This document shows positions 1 through 8,702 of a stretch of DNA of 64,000 nt, piece by piece (positions within the stretch are counted from its first letter, which is position 1; the number at the start of each line of letters is the position of its first letter). Below the pieces are notes generated by a model, which did no database searches, had not been told where the DNA came from, and saw nothing but the letters and a program-made list of their open reading frames with translations. Position numbers and translations under genes: made by a program. The stretch lies in contig JAJRSD010000061.1 of assembly GCA_024278975.1 (NCBI GenBank), positions 1 to 64,000 of the forward strand. The letters are read 5' to 3'. Origin of the DNA: Bacteroidota bacterium (GTDB taxonomy: Bacteria > Bacteroidota > Bacteroidia > Bacteroidales > Prolixibacteraceae).

Positions 1-84
1 GTTAGAAGTAATACCGCACCACAAAGTAAACAGGCTAGACGAGCTGCTTCCCCAAAACCTGAAGATATAATCCACCCAATTTAA
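1..84 (+). CDS. possible 3' end of a gene cut by the left edge
   Basis: Frame 1 is open from the first base to a TAA at 82-84 and would encode 27 residues, rich in Arg, Lys, Ala and Pro and ending in DIIHPI. A basic, proline-containing tail like this occurs at the end of some small DNA-binding proteins, but the fragment is too short to identify. It could also be chance. The stretch from 85 to 172 shows nothing recognisable. Confidence 0.3.
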   Translation, partial: VRSNTAPQSKQARRAASPKPEDIIHPI

Positions 85-172
85 TGCAAAGAAAAACATT
101 ATACAACAACTTTCTATGACCTATTTGGTAGAGGGGATACCAAAATGCTACTAAAAGCTGCTGATCTTTTTT

Positions 173-246
173 CGTAATCCCAATATTTTATGTAATTCTG
201 GGATCGTAATCCCAATATTTTATGTAAATTTGGGATTATAATCTCA
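173..246 (+). promoter_or_regulatory. repeat/operator array of ATPase A
   Basis: Two 32-bp near-identical direct copies lie at 173-204 and 205-236. Their junctions form inverted repeats: TGGGAT-cgta-ATCCCA at 199-214 and TGGGAT-tata-ATCTCA at 231-246, centred 32 bp apart. A TAAATTTG matching the Bacteroidota -7 box lies at 225-232 and overlaps the second palindrome, 17 bp before the ATG of the ATPase. Seen: the repeats and the overlap. Inferred: they are operators for a DNA-binding product, probably the ATPase itself. Confidence 0.6.
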
Positions 247-262
247 CTTTTTATAATTTGTT

Positions 263-1384
263 ATGATAAAAAGATTACTTGAAAAGATAATAGTAGATAA
301 GATTGGCAGTAAAAAAGCCATAATTATTTTGGGTGCACGGCAAACCGGAAAAACAACTTTAATAAAAAAAGTACTTTCGGAATATAGCGGAGAAACCATT
401 TTCCTGAATGCTGATAAACCTATCGTTCAGGAGCAACTTGGAAGCGCTTCAATAAATGAATTTAAACAACTTTTTGGTTCGGCTAAATTAATTTTTATTG
501 ATGAGGCACAGCGCATAAAAAATATCGGAATTGTGTTGAAATTAATTGTTGATGAACTGCCCAAAATTCAATTAGTAGTTACAGGTTCTTCGGCTTTTGA
601 ATTATCGAACAGTATAAACGAGCCTCTAACCGGCAGAAAATATGAGTACCGGCTTTTCCCTGTTTCGTGGAGAGAGATGGTAAAGTACATTAATCATTTT
701 GAAGCACTATCGCAATTGCAACAGCGGATAATTTATGGAATGTACCCCGATGTAATCACGAATTCAGGCAACGAAAAAGAGATACTTTTAAACCTTACTG
801 AAAGTTATCTTTATAAAGATATTATTGCTTTTCAACAAATAAGAAAGCCTGAGTTTGTTCAGAAACTTTTGCAAGCACTCGCCTTTCAAACGGGAAATGA
901 GGTGTCGTATAACGAGCTGTCGAATATGCTGCAAATAGACCGAAAAACAATCATTCATTATATCGATTTGTTAGAAAAAGCTTTTGTGATTTTAAGATTA
1001 CCATCATTCAGTCGGAATTTACGGAAAGAGCTTGTATCGAAAATTAAAATATATTTTTACGATACAGGAGTGAGAAATGCTTTAATAGGAGATTTTAGAC
1101 CATTTAATATGCGAACTGACAAAGGTGCTTTATGGGAGAATTTTTTTATTTCGGAGCGAAAAAAAGCAAATCATTATAATTTGAAATATGTAAATTCTTA
1201 TTTCTGGAGAACACACCAAAAACAAGAGATCGATTATATTGAAGAGGCAGATGGTTTTATAAATGCTTACGAAATAAAATGGAGTGATTCTGCAAAATAT
1301 AAAATTCCCAAAATATTTGTAGATACATACCCAAATTCAAATATTGAGTTAATTACATCGAATAATTTTTACCAATATTTATAA
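263..1384 (+). CDS. AAA ATPase with DUF4143 C-terminal domain (ATPase A)
   Basis: This 373-residue protein belongs to COG1373 (AAA_14 plus DUF4143). A Walker A motif GARQTGKTT lies at residues 24-32 and a Walker B LIFIDEAQR near residues 76-84. A winged-helix-like middle (around 215-250) is followed by a C-terminal domain with the pattern EIDYIEE...AYEIKW, which fits the D...ExK signature of the PD-(D/E)XK clan to which DUF4143 is assigned. The cellular role of the family is not established; NTP-driven DNA binding or cleavage is inference. It is a close paralogue of ATPase C at 31650, roughly half identical by eye along the whole length, yet the upstream repeats of the two genes are unrelated. 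The MazG-like gene follows after one base, so the two probably form one transcript. Confidence 0.85.
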   Translation: MIKRLLEKIIVDKIGSKKAIIILGARQTGKTTLIKKVLSEYSGETIFLNADKPIVQEQLGSASINEFKQLFGSAKLIFIDEAQRIKNIGIVLKLIVDELPKIQLVVTGSSAFELSNSINEPLTGRKYEYRLFPVSWREMVKYINHFEALSQLQQRIIYGMYPDVITNSGNEKEILLNLTESYLYKDIIAFQQIRKPEFVQKLLQALAFQTGNEVSYNELSNMLQIDRKTIIHYIDLLEKAFVILRLPSFSRNLRKELVSKIKIYFYDTGVRNALIGDFRPFNMRTDKGALWENFFISERKKANHYNLKYVNSYFWRTHQKQEIDYIEEADGFINAYEIKWSDSAKYKIPKIFVDTYPNSNIELITSNNFYQYL

Positions 1385-1385
1385 G

Positions 1386-1730
1386 ATGAACAGCGAGAAG
1401 ATTACTATAAACGAAGCCCAAAAACAAGTTGACAACTGGATTAAAAAGTATGGAGTACGATATTTCAGCGAGCTGACAAACATGGCTATTTTAACTGAAG
1501 AGGTGGGTGAGCTGGCAAGAATTATCTCCCGTAAATTTGGAGACCAGTCGTTTAAAAAATCAGACGAAAAATATGATCTCGGCGACGAAATGGCTGATAT
1601 ATTTTGGGTTTTAATTTGCATGGCAAACCAAACCGGAATTGACTTGAATGAGGCGTTTATTAAAAATATGGATAAAAAAACTCTTCGTGATAAAGAGAGG
1701 CATATTCAAAATAAGAAGCTAAAAGATTAA
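1386..1730 (+). CDS. MazG-like nucleotide pyrophosphohydrolase
   Basis: A 114-residue all-alpha NTP pyrophosphatase of the MazG/MazG-like superfamily, which hydrolyses (d)NTPs to the monophosphate and pyrophosphate. The metal-binding motif is visible as EEVGELA (about residues 38-44), followed by DEMADIFW (about 67-74), matching the ExxE...ExxD pattern. One single-domain unit of this length is typical of house-cleaning MazG-like enzymes rather than the two-domain MazG. The ATG lies one base after the stop of the ATPase, so the genes are very likely cotranscribed and perhaps translationally coupled. The stop codon overlaps by four bases the stop of the convergent response regulator. Substrate is unknown. 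Confidence 0.85.
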   Translation: MNSEKITINEAQKQVDNWIKKYGVRYFSELTNMAILTEEVGELARIISRKFGDQSFKKSDEKYDLGDEMADIFWVLICMANQTGIDLNEAFIKNMDKKTLRDKERHIQNKKLKD

Positions 1731-2464
1731 ATTTTAGGATGCATATTTTTCTCTTCCAATAAAAATCCACTACCATGAATATTTTTGATTTCGATGTTAG
1801 AATCGGCGGCAAGATATTTACGGAGTTTTGTAATAAATACATCCATGCTACGGGCAGTAAAATAACCATCTTCTCCCCAAATTTTACGCAGTGCTATGTC
1901 GCGTTGTAACAATTCGTTTTTATTCTGACAAAGTAATTTTAGCAAATCAGACTCTTTTGGCGACAATTTTTGTTTAACTCTCTCACGCAAAATATACCTC
2001 AGTTTCGAGTCGAAAAAATAAGTGCCGATTGTAAAAATAACCTCATCGTTTGCAGGTTGTGCAGATTGCCGTTTAATAATCGCCTCAATTTTACAGAGCA
2101 AAACTTCGGTGTCGAATGGTTTGGTAATATAATCATCGGCGCCAACATTGTAGCCTTTTAAAATGTCCTCTTTTAGCGTTTTAGCGGTGAGGAAAACCAT
2201 GGGTATATTCTTGTCTATTTTTCGAATTTCGGTGCCAATTGTAAATCCATCAACATTTGGCAGCATCACATCGAGAATACAAATCTGATAATTTCCATTC
2301 ACAAATTTATCAACTGCAAGTTTACCATCGTCAACCCAGGTAACTTTGTACTCGTTAATTTCGAGGTACGATTTTAAAACCGCACCGAAACTCAGGTCGT
2401 CTTCCACTAAAAAAATATGATTTTCGTTTCCCACTTTTTGATCTCTTATTCTTTCTTTACTCAC
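1727..2464 (-). CDS. OmpR/PhoB-family response regulator
   Basis: A 245-residue response regulator: an N-terminal receiver domain with acidic pocket EDD (21-23), phospho-acceptor Asp65 in ILDVMLP, Thr93 and Lys115 in DYITKPF, then a C-terminal winged-helix DNA-binding domain (about 145-240; KLSPKESDLLKLL and the SMDVFITKLRKYL recognition region). It lies 59 bp downstream of the sensor kinase on the same strand, so the pair forms a two-component system. Order and size resemble the RprX/RprY pair of Bacteroides, but that equivalence is inference. Target genes are not evident; the exported protein divergent from the kinase is the nearest candidate. Confidence 0.93.
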   Translation of the reverse strand: MSKERIRDQKVGNENHIFLVEDDLSFGAVLKSYLEINEYKVTWVDDGKLAVDKFVNGNYQICILDVMLPNVDGFTIGTEIRKIDKNIPMVFLTAKTLKEDILKGYNVGADDYITKPFDTEVLLCKIEAIIKRQSAQPANDEVIFTIGTYFFDSKLRYILRERVKQKLSPKESDLLKLLCQNKNELLQRDIALRKIWGEDGYFTARSMDVFITKLRKYLAADSNIEIKNIHGSGFLLEEKNMHPKI

Positions 2465-2507
2465 TACTATTTACTACCTATTCCAATTTTCCCTATCTAT
2501 TTCTTTG

Positions 2508-2521
2508 CGCCTCAGCGGTTA
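2508..2521 (-). repeat. copy of a short dispersed intergenic repeat
   Basis: The minus strand reads TAACCGCTGAGGCG, identical over 14 bases to 20287-20300, and both copies sit between cotranscribed genes. The copies diverge outside this core. It looks like a member of a small dispersed repeat family; function unknown. Confidence 0.5.
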
Positions 2522-2523
2522 AT

Positions 2524-4266
2524 TTATTCCCTCACAAAAGGTAAAAACACTTCAAATTTACTTCCTTTCCCGGGTTCGCTTTCCACCGAAATATTACCAC
2601 GGTTTGCTTCCAAAACTGCTTTCACATAACTCAACCCCAAACCAAACCCTTTTACATTATGAATGTTTCCGCTGGTTTGTCGATAAAACCGCTCGAAAAT
2701 TTTTCCTTGCACAGCTTTTGTCATTCCAATTCCTTTATCAGTAACCGAAATTAAAACTCCATTGGTTTGATTGATTGTTGACACACTAATTTCGGGTGAC
2801 TCGTCGGAATATTTTATAGCATTATCTAACAAATTATAAACTACATTTGTAAAGTGAATTTTGTCGGTGGTAATTATAGAATTTACCGCGCTGAGATTTG
2901 TTTCAATCTTTCCACCTCGTTTTTCAACCTGCAAATTAATCCCCTGAATTGCATCGTTAATCAACTCATGTACATCAATTGTTTCCCAGTTAAATTCAAA
3001 ATCTTTTTTATCCAAACGTGCAATTGTGAGAATATCTTCAACCTGCCTGTTCATCCGTGCGTTTTCTTTTTTTATCATCCCCGCAAAATAGCGGATTCTT
3101 TCGGGGTCGCTTACTACTTTTTCGTTGATAATTGAGTCGGTAGCCACCGAAATTGTTGCTATTGGAGTTTTAAATTCGTGGGTCATATTATTGATAAAAT
3201 CCGACTTCATTTCCGAAATCTTTTTTTGCCTGAGAATATAAAAAATGCTCAACGAAAAGGTGATCAAAATAAACAGCGAAAACAGGAATGAAGCCACTAA
3301 TAACCAGTTTAACGAACGATAAACAAAACTATCCCGATTGGGAAAGAACAGTGCCAGTTTTATATCTTTCTGAAAAATATCGTTGGGGTAAAGATTTATT
3401 TGAAAAGCAGTGTTGGCAACTTCTGCCGAGTCGTTAACTTCAATGGGGAAATCGATAATACCATTGCGAATTATCCCAAATTCAAAATCGATGGGAATAT
3501 TTTTATCGGTTAACTCTTGGGTTAAAATTTTTTGCAGCAACTCTTCGTCAACATCTTTTGCATCCCATTCGTGAATTTCTGTTACAACCTGATTTGCCAG
3601 ATTTTTTAGTTTTATACCTTTCATTTTTGCACGCCTCGAAATATTGGATTGAGCAAAATACAGCGTATCTAAATTCATTAAAACAGAGTCAATTTTTATC
3701 CTGCTAATTGTGTACAACGAATCTGCATCGGAAATAATCGTGTCGTTATTAATAATTATAATTTCGCTGCGACCTCTATTTTTGTCAATAATTACAGGAT
3801 TTGCTTGAACTGATTTGGTGGTAATATTATATTGGTTTGAACTTTTTACAGATTGCGAATCGCTGCTCGATTCAACCCTGATTTCAATTGTTGCATTGTT
3901 ATCATTCGATTTTATTTTGCGTATTATATTAACTTGTTGTGGTTTTTCGCCACCCTTAATTTGTCCGATAGAACTATTATTACCACTAATAACATGAACT
4001 TTCATTTCAGTGTCAAAATCCTCATCTGTATCCATATTAAACACCCAACGCACCGAATCGCTAAAAGCCATCTGGTTTACCACGCCAAAATTATGTATGT
4101 CTTCCAGCTTTCGAACCGTATTTGTTAGTGCCTCGTTTACACCTCTGGTAAAAAGTTCGTTTTTCACCTTCAACGCATTATTCATCCAAACCAATTGCAC
4201 GGTAATAATTCCCACAATAGAAATCGCCATTAACACAATTAATCCGGTAATAATCTTTTTGTTCAT
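2524..4266 (-). CDS. membrane sensor histidine kinase
   Basis: A 580-residue histidine kinase. One membrane helix at about 5-27 and a second at about 321-345 bracket a ~290-residue periplasmic sensor region. There is no obvious HAMP or PAS domain. The HisKA domain follows directly with phospho-acceptor His363 in MTHEFKTPIA, then the HATPase_c domain with N box NLLDNAIKY, G1 box DKGIGM and G2 box GFGLGLSYVK. It would autophosphorylate and pass phosphate to the response regulator encoded just downstream. The periplasmic region is rich in Ser, Asn, Ile and Asp and matches no family I recognise. It is divergent from the exported acidic protein at 4406. Confidence 0.93.
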   Translation of the reverse strand: MNKKIITGLIVLMAISIVGIITVQLVWMNNALKVKNELFTRGVNEALTNTVRKLEDIHNFGVVNQMAFSDSVRWVFNMDTDEDFDTEMKVHVISGNNSSIGQIKGGEKPQQVNIIRKIKSNDNNATIEIRVESSSDSQSVKSSNQYNITTKSVQANPVIIDKNRGRSEIIIINNDTIISDADSLYTISRIKIDSVLMNLDTLYFAQSNISRRAKMKGIKLKNLANQVVTEIHEWDAKDVDEELLQKILTQELTDKNIPIDFEFGIIRNGIIDFPIEVNDSAEVANTAFQINLYPNDIFQKDIKLALFFPNRDSFVYRSLNWLLVASFLFSLFILITFSLSIFYILRQKKISEMKSDFINNMTHEFKTPIATISVATDSIINEKVVSDPERIRYFAGMIKKENARMNRQVEDILTIARLDKKDFEFNWETIDVHELINDAIQGINLQVEKRGGKIETNLSAVNSIITTDKIHFTNVVYNLLDNAIKYSDESPEISVSTINQTNGVLISVTDKGIGMTKAVQGKIFERFYRQTSGNIHNVKGFGLGLSYVKAVLEANRGNISVESEPGKGSKFEVFLPFVRE

Positions 4267-4270
4267 GGTT

Positions 4271-4278
4271 CAAATATA
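4271..4278 (-). promoter_or_regulatory. -7 box of the sensor kinase promoter
   Basis: The minus strand reads TATATTTG, an exact match to the Bacteroidota -7 consensus TAnnTTTG, only four bases before the annotated ATG. The transcript would be nearly leaderless, or translation starts slightly downstream. Confidence 0.45.
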
Positions 4279-4365
4279 GATATTTAAACAGGTAGTTTTT
4301 ACACTTTAACTTTTCCTTAACAGTATTTAACCAGCTTTTAACAGAGTGATATACAAAGAGTAAGT

Positions 4366-4373
4366 TATATTTG
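4366..4373 (+). promoter_or_regulatory. -7 box upstream of the exported acidic protein
   Basis: TATATTTG matches the TAnnTTTG consensus, 32 bases before the ATG at 4406. A T-rich stretch near 4336-4340 is a weak candidate for the -33 element. The intergenic region is shared with the divergent kinase. Confidence 0.5.
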
Positions 4374-4405
4374 CACCAGAAATAATTCATTTAAAAATTA
4401 GAAAT

Positions 4406-5224
4406 ATGAAACGTATTTTATTGATTACCGGATTTTTAGGATTGACAATTTTATTTACTTCAGCAATCTCAATCTTAGAAACTCCGCAAGACCCGCCTCA
4501 TGGAAAAAAAACCACGAAGCATATTAAAATGGTAAAAATTGATGACGATGGTAAAAAAACCGAACTCGATACTATTATAGAAAATAACGATGTTTTTATT
4601 TGGAATGGCGATACAATTGGTGGCGAACACGGTATGAAATGGATCTCGGAAGGTGATATTGAAATGGATTTTGATGTTGAAGTTTTGGAAGGTACTGATG
4701 GAAAAGTTATTATTATGAAGTCGGGTAGCGGAGGCGAAGCCAATGTAATGGTTATTAGTGGTGACGAAGATAGCGACGATATGATTTTTGAAACTCAACA
4801 TACTCCAAAGGTGATGATGATGAAAATGCCCAATCAAGGGAATGTGATTGATTTAAGCGACCCGGGAATTATTTCGTACGAGAAAAAAGATTTAAAAGAC
4901 GGAAAAGAAAAAATTACTATTGTACGAAAAAAGTCAACCGAAAAAGATATGGAGATGCACAAAATGATTATGCATGGTGGCAGTGCACATCCGATGATGA
5001 TTCATTCGGGACATCCCGGAGAGACCAAAACCATAAAAGTAATTTCGGGTGATGATGGAAATGTCGAAATTATTGAAAATGGAAAAGTCAGGCATGTGAG
5101 AATGGACGGGAAAAATGTCAAAATAATTGAAGAGGATGGAAAGACAATTCGTATAGAAGAGATTAACGATGACAATGAGAAAACTATCAAAGTTAAAGTT
5201 GTTAAGGAGGAAATAATTAAATAG
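4406..5224 (+). CDS. exported acidic, Met/His-containing protein of unknown function
   Basis: A 272-residue protein with an N-terminal signal peptide (hydrophobic LLITGFLGLTILFTSAI, about residues 4-21). I do not recognise the mature part. It is very rich in Asp, Glu, Lys and Ile/Val, with repeated short patterns of the type KxIKVISGDDG and KVIIMKSGSGG, and a central Met/His-rich stretch (about residues 190-208, MHKMIMHGG... and HPMMIHSGH). The repeating strand-turn pattern suggests an extended beta structure, and the Met/His groups could bind metal; both are inference. It is divergent from the sensor kinase, and so is a plausible target or ligand partner of that two-component system. A terminator follows at 5239. 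Confidence 0.7.
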   Translation: MKRILLITGFLGLTILFTSAISILETPQDPPHGKKTTKHIKMVKIDDDGKKTELDTIIENNDVFIWNGDTIGGEHGMKWISEGDIEMDFDVEVLEGTDGKVIIMKSGSGGEANVMVISGDEDSDDMIFETQHTPKVMMMKMPNQGNVIDLSDPGIISYEKKDLKDGKEKITIVRKKSTEKDMEMHKMIMHGGSAHPMMIHSGHPGETKTIKVISGDDGNVEIIENGKVRHVRMDGKNVKIIEEDGKTIRIEEINDDNEKTIKVKVVKEEIIK

Positions 5225-5238
5225 TTAAACAGAAATTT

Positions 5239-5265
5239 AAGCCGGTTATTTAAGCCGGCTTTTTT
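5239..5265 (+). terminator. intrinsic terminator
   Basis: AAGCCGG (5239-5245) pairs with CCGGCTT (5255-5261) and is followed by a T run. It lies 15 bp after the stop of the exported acidic protein. Confidence 0.85.
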
Positions 5266-5282
5266 CCCTTAGGGTTTGGTTT

Positions 5283-6764
5283 TCAAATTTGTTCCCAGCC
5301 ACGGCGATAACTGTGGCGAATCCACTCTTCTGCCATTTCTAAGGCGGGCATTGTTTCATATTTTTTATTGAATTTTGGGTCGCCATCTAAAATCTCAAAA
5401 TCGTTTTGCGAAAGCACCCTGATATAATCCGACGGACCAATATTCTTAAAGCGCATATTTACGCCATCCCACAATAATTTACGCTGTAAACTTTGTAAAC
5501 GAACAGCCAAATTCCCCATTACAACCATTTCGTTTAGCGGAGCAGAATAATTGAAATTCGAAGATGCTTCTACACGCGCATCTTTACTCTCTTTGCAAGC
5601 TCGAATCCAATCTTGTTCGTGCCCGCCATTCATAGCATTAGAAATTCGACGAATAGTTTTTTGTGGTTGTTCGAAATCTTCCATCTCATTTGTTGGAAGC
5701 AGTGTAGGATTTTTGCCATAAGTACTGCACATTATTTTTCCATTTGTTCCATGAAAAATACAGCCACCGCCACTGTCGCCCATTTGTTCGCCATCTTTAA
5801 GTTCGTCGGGTCGGGCTGGCATAAAACCACCATCGTACCAATTCACTGAAACTGGCGGCATTCCTACTTTTGGCAAATTGTCGCGACCTGGAAATTCGTA
5901 TCGTACAAATTCTGAGTTTGGTGGCGAATCGTTATTAAAAGGGGTAGAACTTGCTTCAATTGTAGTTGGATATTCCAATTTCAGAGCCTTAAAAACCGGG
6001 TCGATAATATGGTTTCCCATATCGCCCAAAGCTCCGGTTCCAAAGTCCCACCAGCCACGCCAATTCCACGGGTGATAAATTGGATTATATTCGCACCATT
6101 TTGCCGGTCCCACAAAAAGATCCCAGTTTAAAGTTTTTGGTACACGTTTACTTTTTTCGGGTTTTGTAAGTCCCTGCGGCCAAATCGGGCGGTTTGTCCA
6201 TGTGTCAACATGCGTTACTTCTCCAATTGTACCTGCCCAAATCCATTCGCATATTTGACGAATTCCTTCGGCAGAATTCCCCTGATTTCCCATTTGTGTT
6301 GCCACTCCATAACGGTTTGCAGTTTCTCGTAAAATCCGCGATTCATAAACCGAATGAGTTAATGGTTTTTGCACAAAAACATGCATCCCCTCGCGCATTG
6401 CTAAAATTGCCGGCATTGCATGCGAGTGATCTGGCGTGGCAATCATTACAGCATCAATGTCTTTTTGCTGCTCAAACATATCGCGATAATCTTCATATTT
6501 TTTTGCCAGATACCAACGTTTAAACGAGGTTTTTCCCGCATAATTCCAATCTACATCACAAAGTGCAACTATATTTTCGGTTTCCATATTCCGAAGATTG
6601 GTATAACCTTTTCCACCAACACCAATCCCGGCAATATTAAGTTTATCGCTGGGCGGTTTATGTCCAAGTCCGGCAATTACTGTCGATGGTAAAATAGTTG
6701 CTCCGGCAATGGTCGCAGTGGTTGATCCAATAAATTTTCTTCGAGAAATCTTCTTTTTGTTCAT
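5283..6764 (-). CDS. Tat-exported Gfo/Idh/MocA-family oxidoreductase
   Basis: A 493-residue NAD(P)-dependent oxidoreductase-fold protein with a twin-arginine signal (SRRKFIGS at about 7-14, hydrophobic region to about 32). The Rossmann nucleotide site is GIGVGGKG (about 46-53). The usual EKP catalytic motif reads QKPL (about residues 131-134), as in many exported bacterial members. The C-terminal domain (about 165 on) holds the WNWRGWWDFGTGALGDMGNHI motif typical of this subgroup. It presumably acts on sugars or glycosides outside the cytoplasm with a tightly bound, pre-loaded cofactor; substrate unknown. It is paralogous to the gene at 6876-8378, separated from it by a terminator, so the two are not a simple operon. 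Confidence 0.9.
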   Translation of the reverse strand: MNKKKISRRKFIGSTTATIAGATILPSTVIAGLGHKPPSDKLNIAGIGVGGKGYTNLRNMETENIVALCDVDWNYAGKTSFKRWYLAKKYEDYRDMFEQQKDIDAVMIATPDHSHAMPAILAMREGMHVFVQKPLTHSVYESRILRETANRYGVATQMGNQGNSAEGIRQICEWIWAGTIGEVTHVDTWTNRPIWPQGLTKPEKSKRVPKTLNWDLFVGPAKWCEYNPIYHPWNWRGWWDFGTGALGDMGNHIIDPVFKALKLEYPTTIEASSTPFNNDSPPNSEFVRYEFPGRDNLPKVGMPPVSVNWYDGGFMPARPDELKDGEQMGDSGGGCIFHGTNGKIMCSTYGKNPTLLPTNEMEDFEQPQKTIRRISNAMNGGHEQDWIRACKESKDARVEASSNFNYSAPLNEMVVMGNLAVRLQSLQRKLLWDGVNMRFKNIGPSDYIRVLSQNDFEILDGDPKFNKKYETMPALEMAEEWIRHSYRRGWEQI

Positions 6765-6825
6765 ACAAAAACATTTTTAAAGGAGAGCTGCAAAATAAAT
6801 AAAATATTAGCGCAAACCTAAAAAC

Positions 6826-6856
6826 GCAAAAAAAGGGTGCTCAAACGAACACCCTT
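6826..6856 (-). terminator. intrinsic terminator of the Gfo/Idh gene at 6876
   Basis: On the minus strand AAGGGTG (6856-6850) pairs with CACCCTT (6839-6833) and a run of Ts follows. It separates the two paralogous oxidoreductase genes. Confidence 0.85.
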
Positions 6857-6875
6857 CCTAATTATTTTATTCCAA

Positions 6876-8378
6876 TTAAGCTGGCATATCAGGCAAACTC
6901 CAGGGTTTACGATAAGTGTGCTTAATTAATTCTGATGCATACTCTTTTGCAGGAACAGGATCTGTCCATGTTTTATGGAATGTTGGGTGACCATCGTGAA
7001 TTGCAAAACCGTCTTTTATAACAGTTTTAATCTTTTCATCATCAGTTAAATTGGTGAATTCCATTTTTTCACCATCCCAATCTAACACTTTATTAAGCGT
7101 TTGTAAACGAACACCAAGAACTCCCATTACAACCATTTCGTTAAATGGTCCGGCTTCACTAAAATCGGAAGCAGTAGGAACACGGTTTTCTGGCGACTCT
7201 TTACAAGCACGTACCCAATCCATTTCGTGGCTGGTTTCTACCCTGCGACGGAATTTTGGTGCGTCTGGAGTTTTTCCAGATAACAACCAAGGATTTACGC
7301 CATAACATCCGCAAACCATTGTATCTTTTGTTCCGTGGAATAAAACACCACCACCACTGTCGTTTGGATTTTTTCCATCTGGCCAGTTTTCTGGCAGCAT
7401 TGGTTTAATACCTCCGTCGTACCAATAAACGTCAACTGGTTTAAGTTTATCTTTTTTCTTCATCCCTGCCCACTTACGTTTTGCTTCACGCTCAGGGAAT
7501 GTCATTTTAACCGATTGAGAAGTTGGTGCACAGTCTTGTAACAACAAACTTGAATTCCCTTGTGCATGGATTGGATAACCCAATTCGAGCCCAACAAATA
7601 CCGGATGAAGAATGTGGCAAGCCATGTCGCCCAAAGCACCAGTTCCGTAATCCCACCAGCCACGCCAGTTCCATGGATGATAAACATGGTTAAACGGACG
7701 CATTTTTGCAGGTCCGGTAAACAAGTCCCAATCCAAAGTTTCAGGAACCCAGTCGCCACGTTCAGGAGTATTTAAACCTTGTGGCCATATAGGGCGGTCG
7801 GTAAAAGCTTCTACTTTTGTTACTTCACCAATTTCGTTGTTTGCCAACCACTCGGTTGTAAGATTTACACCTTCGCCCGAGGAACCCTGATTACCCATTT
7901 GTGTCGCAACTTTGTATTTTGCGGCTAATTTTGTGAGTAAACGCGATTCGTAAACAGTATGCGTTAATGGCTTTTGCACGTAAACATGTTTTCCCATTGT
8001 AATTGCAGTAGCTGCAACAATGGCGTGTGTATGGTCGGCAGTTGCAACAACTACAGCATCGATGTTTTTGCCAACTTCATCATACATCTTGCGCCAATCT
8101 TTATACCGCTTTGCGTCAGGATATGTATCGAATGTCTTTTTAGCATATTTCCAATCTACATCGCACAGCCCAACAATGTTTTCAGATTTAAGGTTTCTAA
8201 GATTAGAAGCCCCCATGCCTCCAATTCCCACAGCAGCAATATTTAATTTATCGCTAGGTGCTTTGTGTCCTAAGCCTGCAACTGCATGGCTGGGAACAAT
8301 TGTGATACCGGCAGCAACTGCTGCCGTAGTTCCAAGAAAAGCTCTCCTGGAAACTGATTTTTTAGATTTTTCTGTCAT
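6876..8378 (-). CDS. Tat-exported Gfo/Idh/MocA-family oxidoreductase (paralogue)
   Basis: A 500-residue paralogue of the product at 5283-6764. The twin-arginine signal is SRRAFLGT (about 9-16) with a following hydrophobic stretch ending near AVAGLGH. The Rossmann motif GIGGMG lies near residue 52, the catalytic motif again reads QKPL (VYVQKPLTHTVYESR), and the WNWRGWWDYGTGALGDMACHI signature follows. Compared with its neighbour it has a short insertion rich in Lys around MKKKDKLKPV. As for the neighbour, a periplasmic sugar oxidoreductase or glycoside-modifying role is known for relatives, but the substrate here cannot be read from sequence. Its own terminator follows at 6826-6856. Confidence 0.9.
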   Translation of the reverse strand: MTEKSKKSVSRRAFLGTTAAVAAGITIVPSHAVAGLGHKAPSDKLNIAAVGIGGMGASNLRNLKSENIVGLCDVDWKYAKKTFDTYPDAKRYKDWRKMYDEVGKNIDAVVVATADHTHAIVAATAITMGKHVYVQKPLTHTVYESRLLTKLAAKYKVATQMGNQGSSGEGVNLTTEWLANNEIGEVTKVEAFTDRPIWPQGLNTPERGDWVPETLDWDLFTGPAKMRPFNHVYHPWNWRGWWDYGTGALGDMACHILHPVFVGLELGYPIHAQGNSSLLLQDCAPTSQSVKMTFPEREAKRKWAGMKKKDKLKPVDVYWYDGGIKPMLPENWPDGKNPNDSGGGVLFHGTKDTMVCGCYGVNPWLLSGKTPDAPKFRRRVETSHEMDWVRACKESPENRVPTASDFSEAGPFNEMVVMGVLGVRLQTLNKVLDWDGEKMEFTNLTDDEKIKTVIKDGFAIHDGHPTFHKTWTDPVPAKEYASELIKHTYRKPWSLPDMPA

Positions 8379-8619
8379 AATAATTCAAAGTTTTTATTGG
8401 ATAAGTATTTTTTGTAATCTATTTTTTCAAAAAAAACATCTAAATATAGTTATATTAAAGATAGGGTCAAAAAAAAACGTTTTTGTAAAAAAACAATATC
8501 AATTCAGAAATAAATAAATTAGCGATAAATTAAAATTTAATTCGAGTTAAAACTTATTCATTTTCAACATTTTACTTTAATAGAAATAGCTTTCTTCTAT
8601 ACCTGTTAAAAAAAATCAA

Positions 8620-8651
8620 TTTGATTTGTGCCTCTTCATTAATTACATTTG
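8620..8651 (+). promoter_or_regulatory. promoter of the peroxiredoxin-OsmC operon
   Basis: A -33 TTTG at 8620-8623 and a -7 TACATTTG at 8644-8651 are separated by 20 bp, the normal spacing for Bacteroidota promoters. The remainder of the 324-bp gap (8379-8702) is very AT-rich; I see nothing else definite in it apart from the leader of the minus-strand gene ending at 8378. Confidence 0.7.
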
Positions 8652-8702
8652 TCGCATAGTTTTAATTGAATATAAATAATATTAACAATAAAAAATATAA
8701 TT

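Noticed and set aside
263-1730. ATPase A plus MazG as a toxin-antitoxin pair
   Set aside because: Neither protein has toxin or antitoxin features I can point to; adjacency alone is not enough.
8020-8517. Long plus-strand frame opposite the Gfo/Idh gene
   Set aside because: It lies in the complementary frame of a well-supported gene and continues into an AT-rich gap; it has no protein family pattern.
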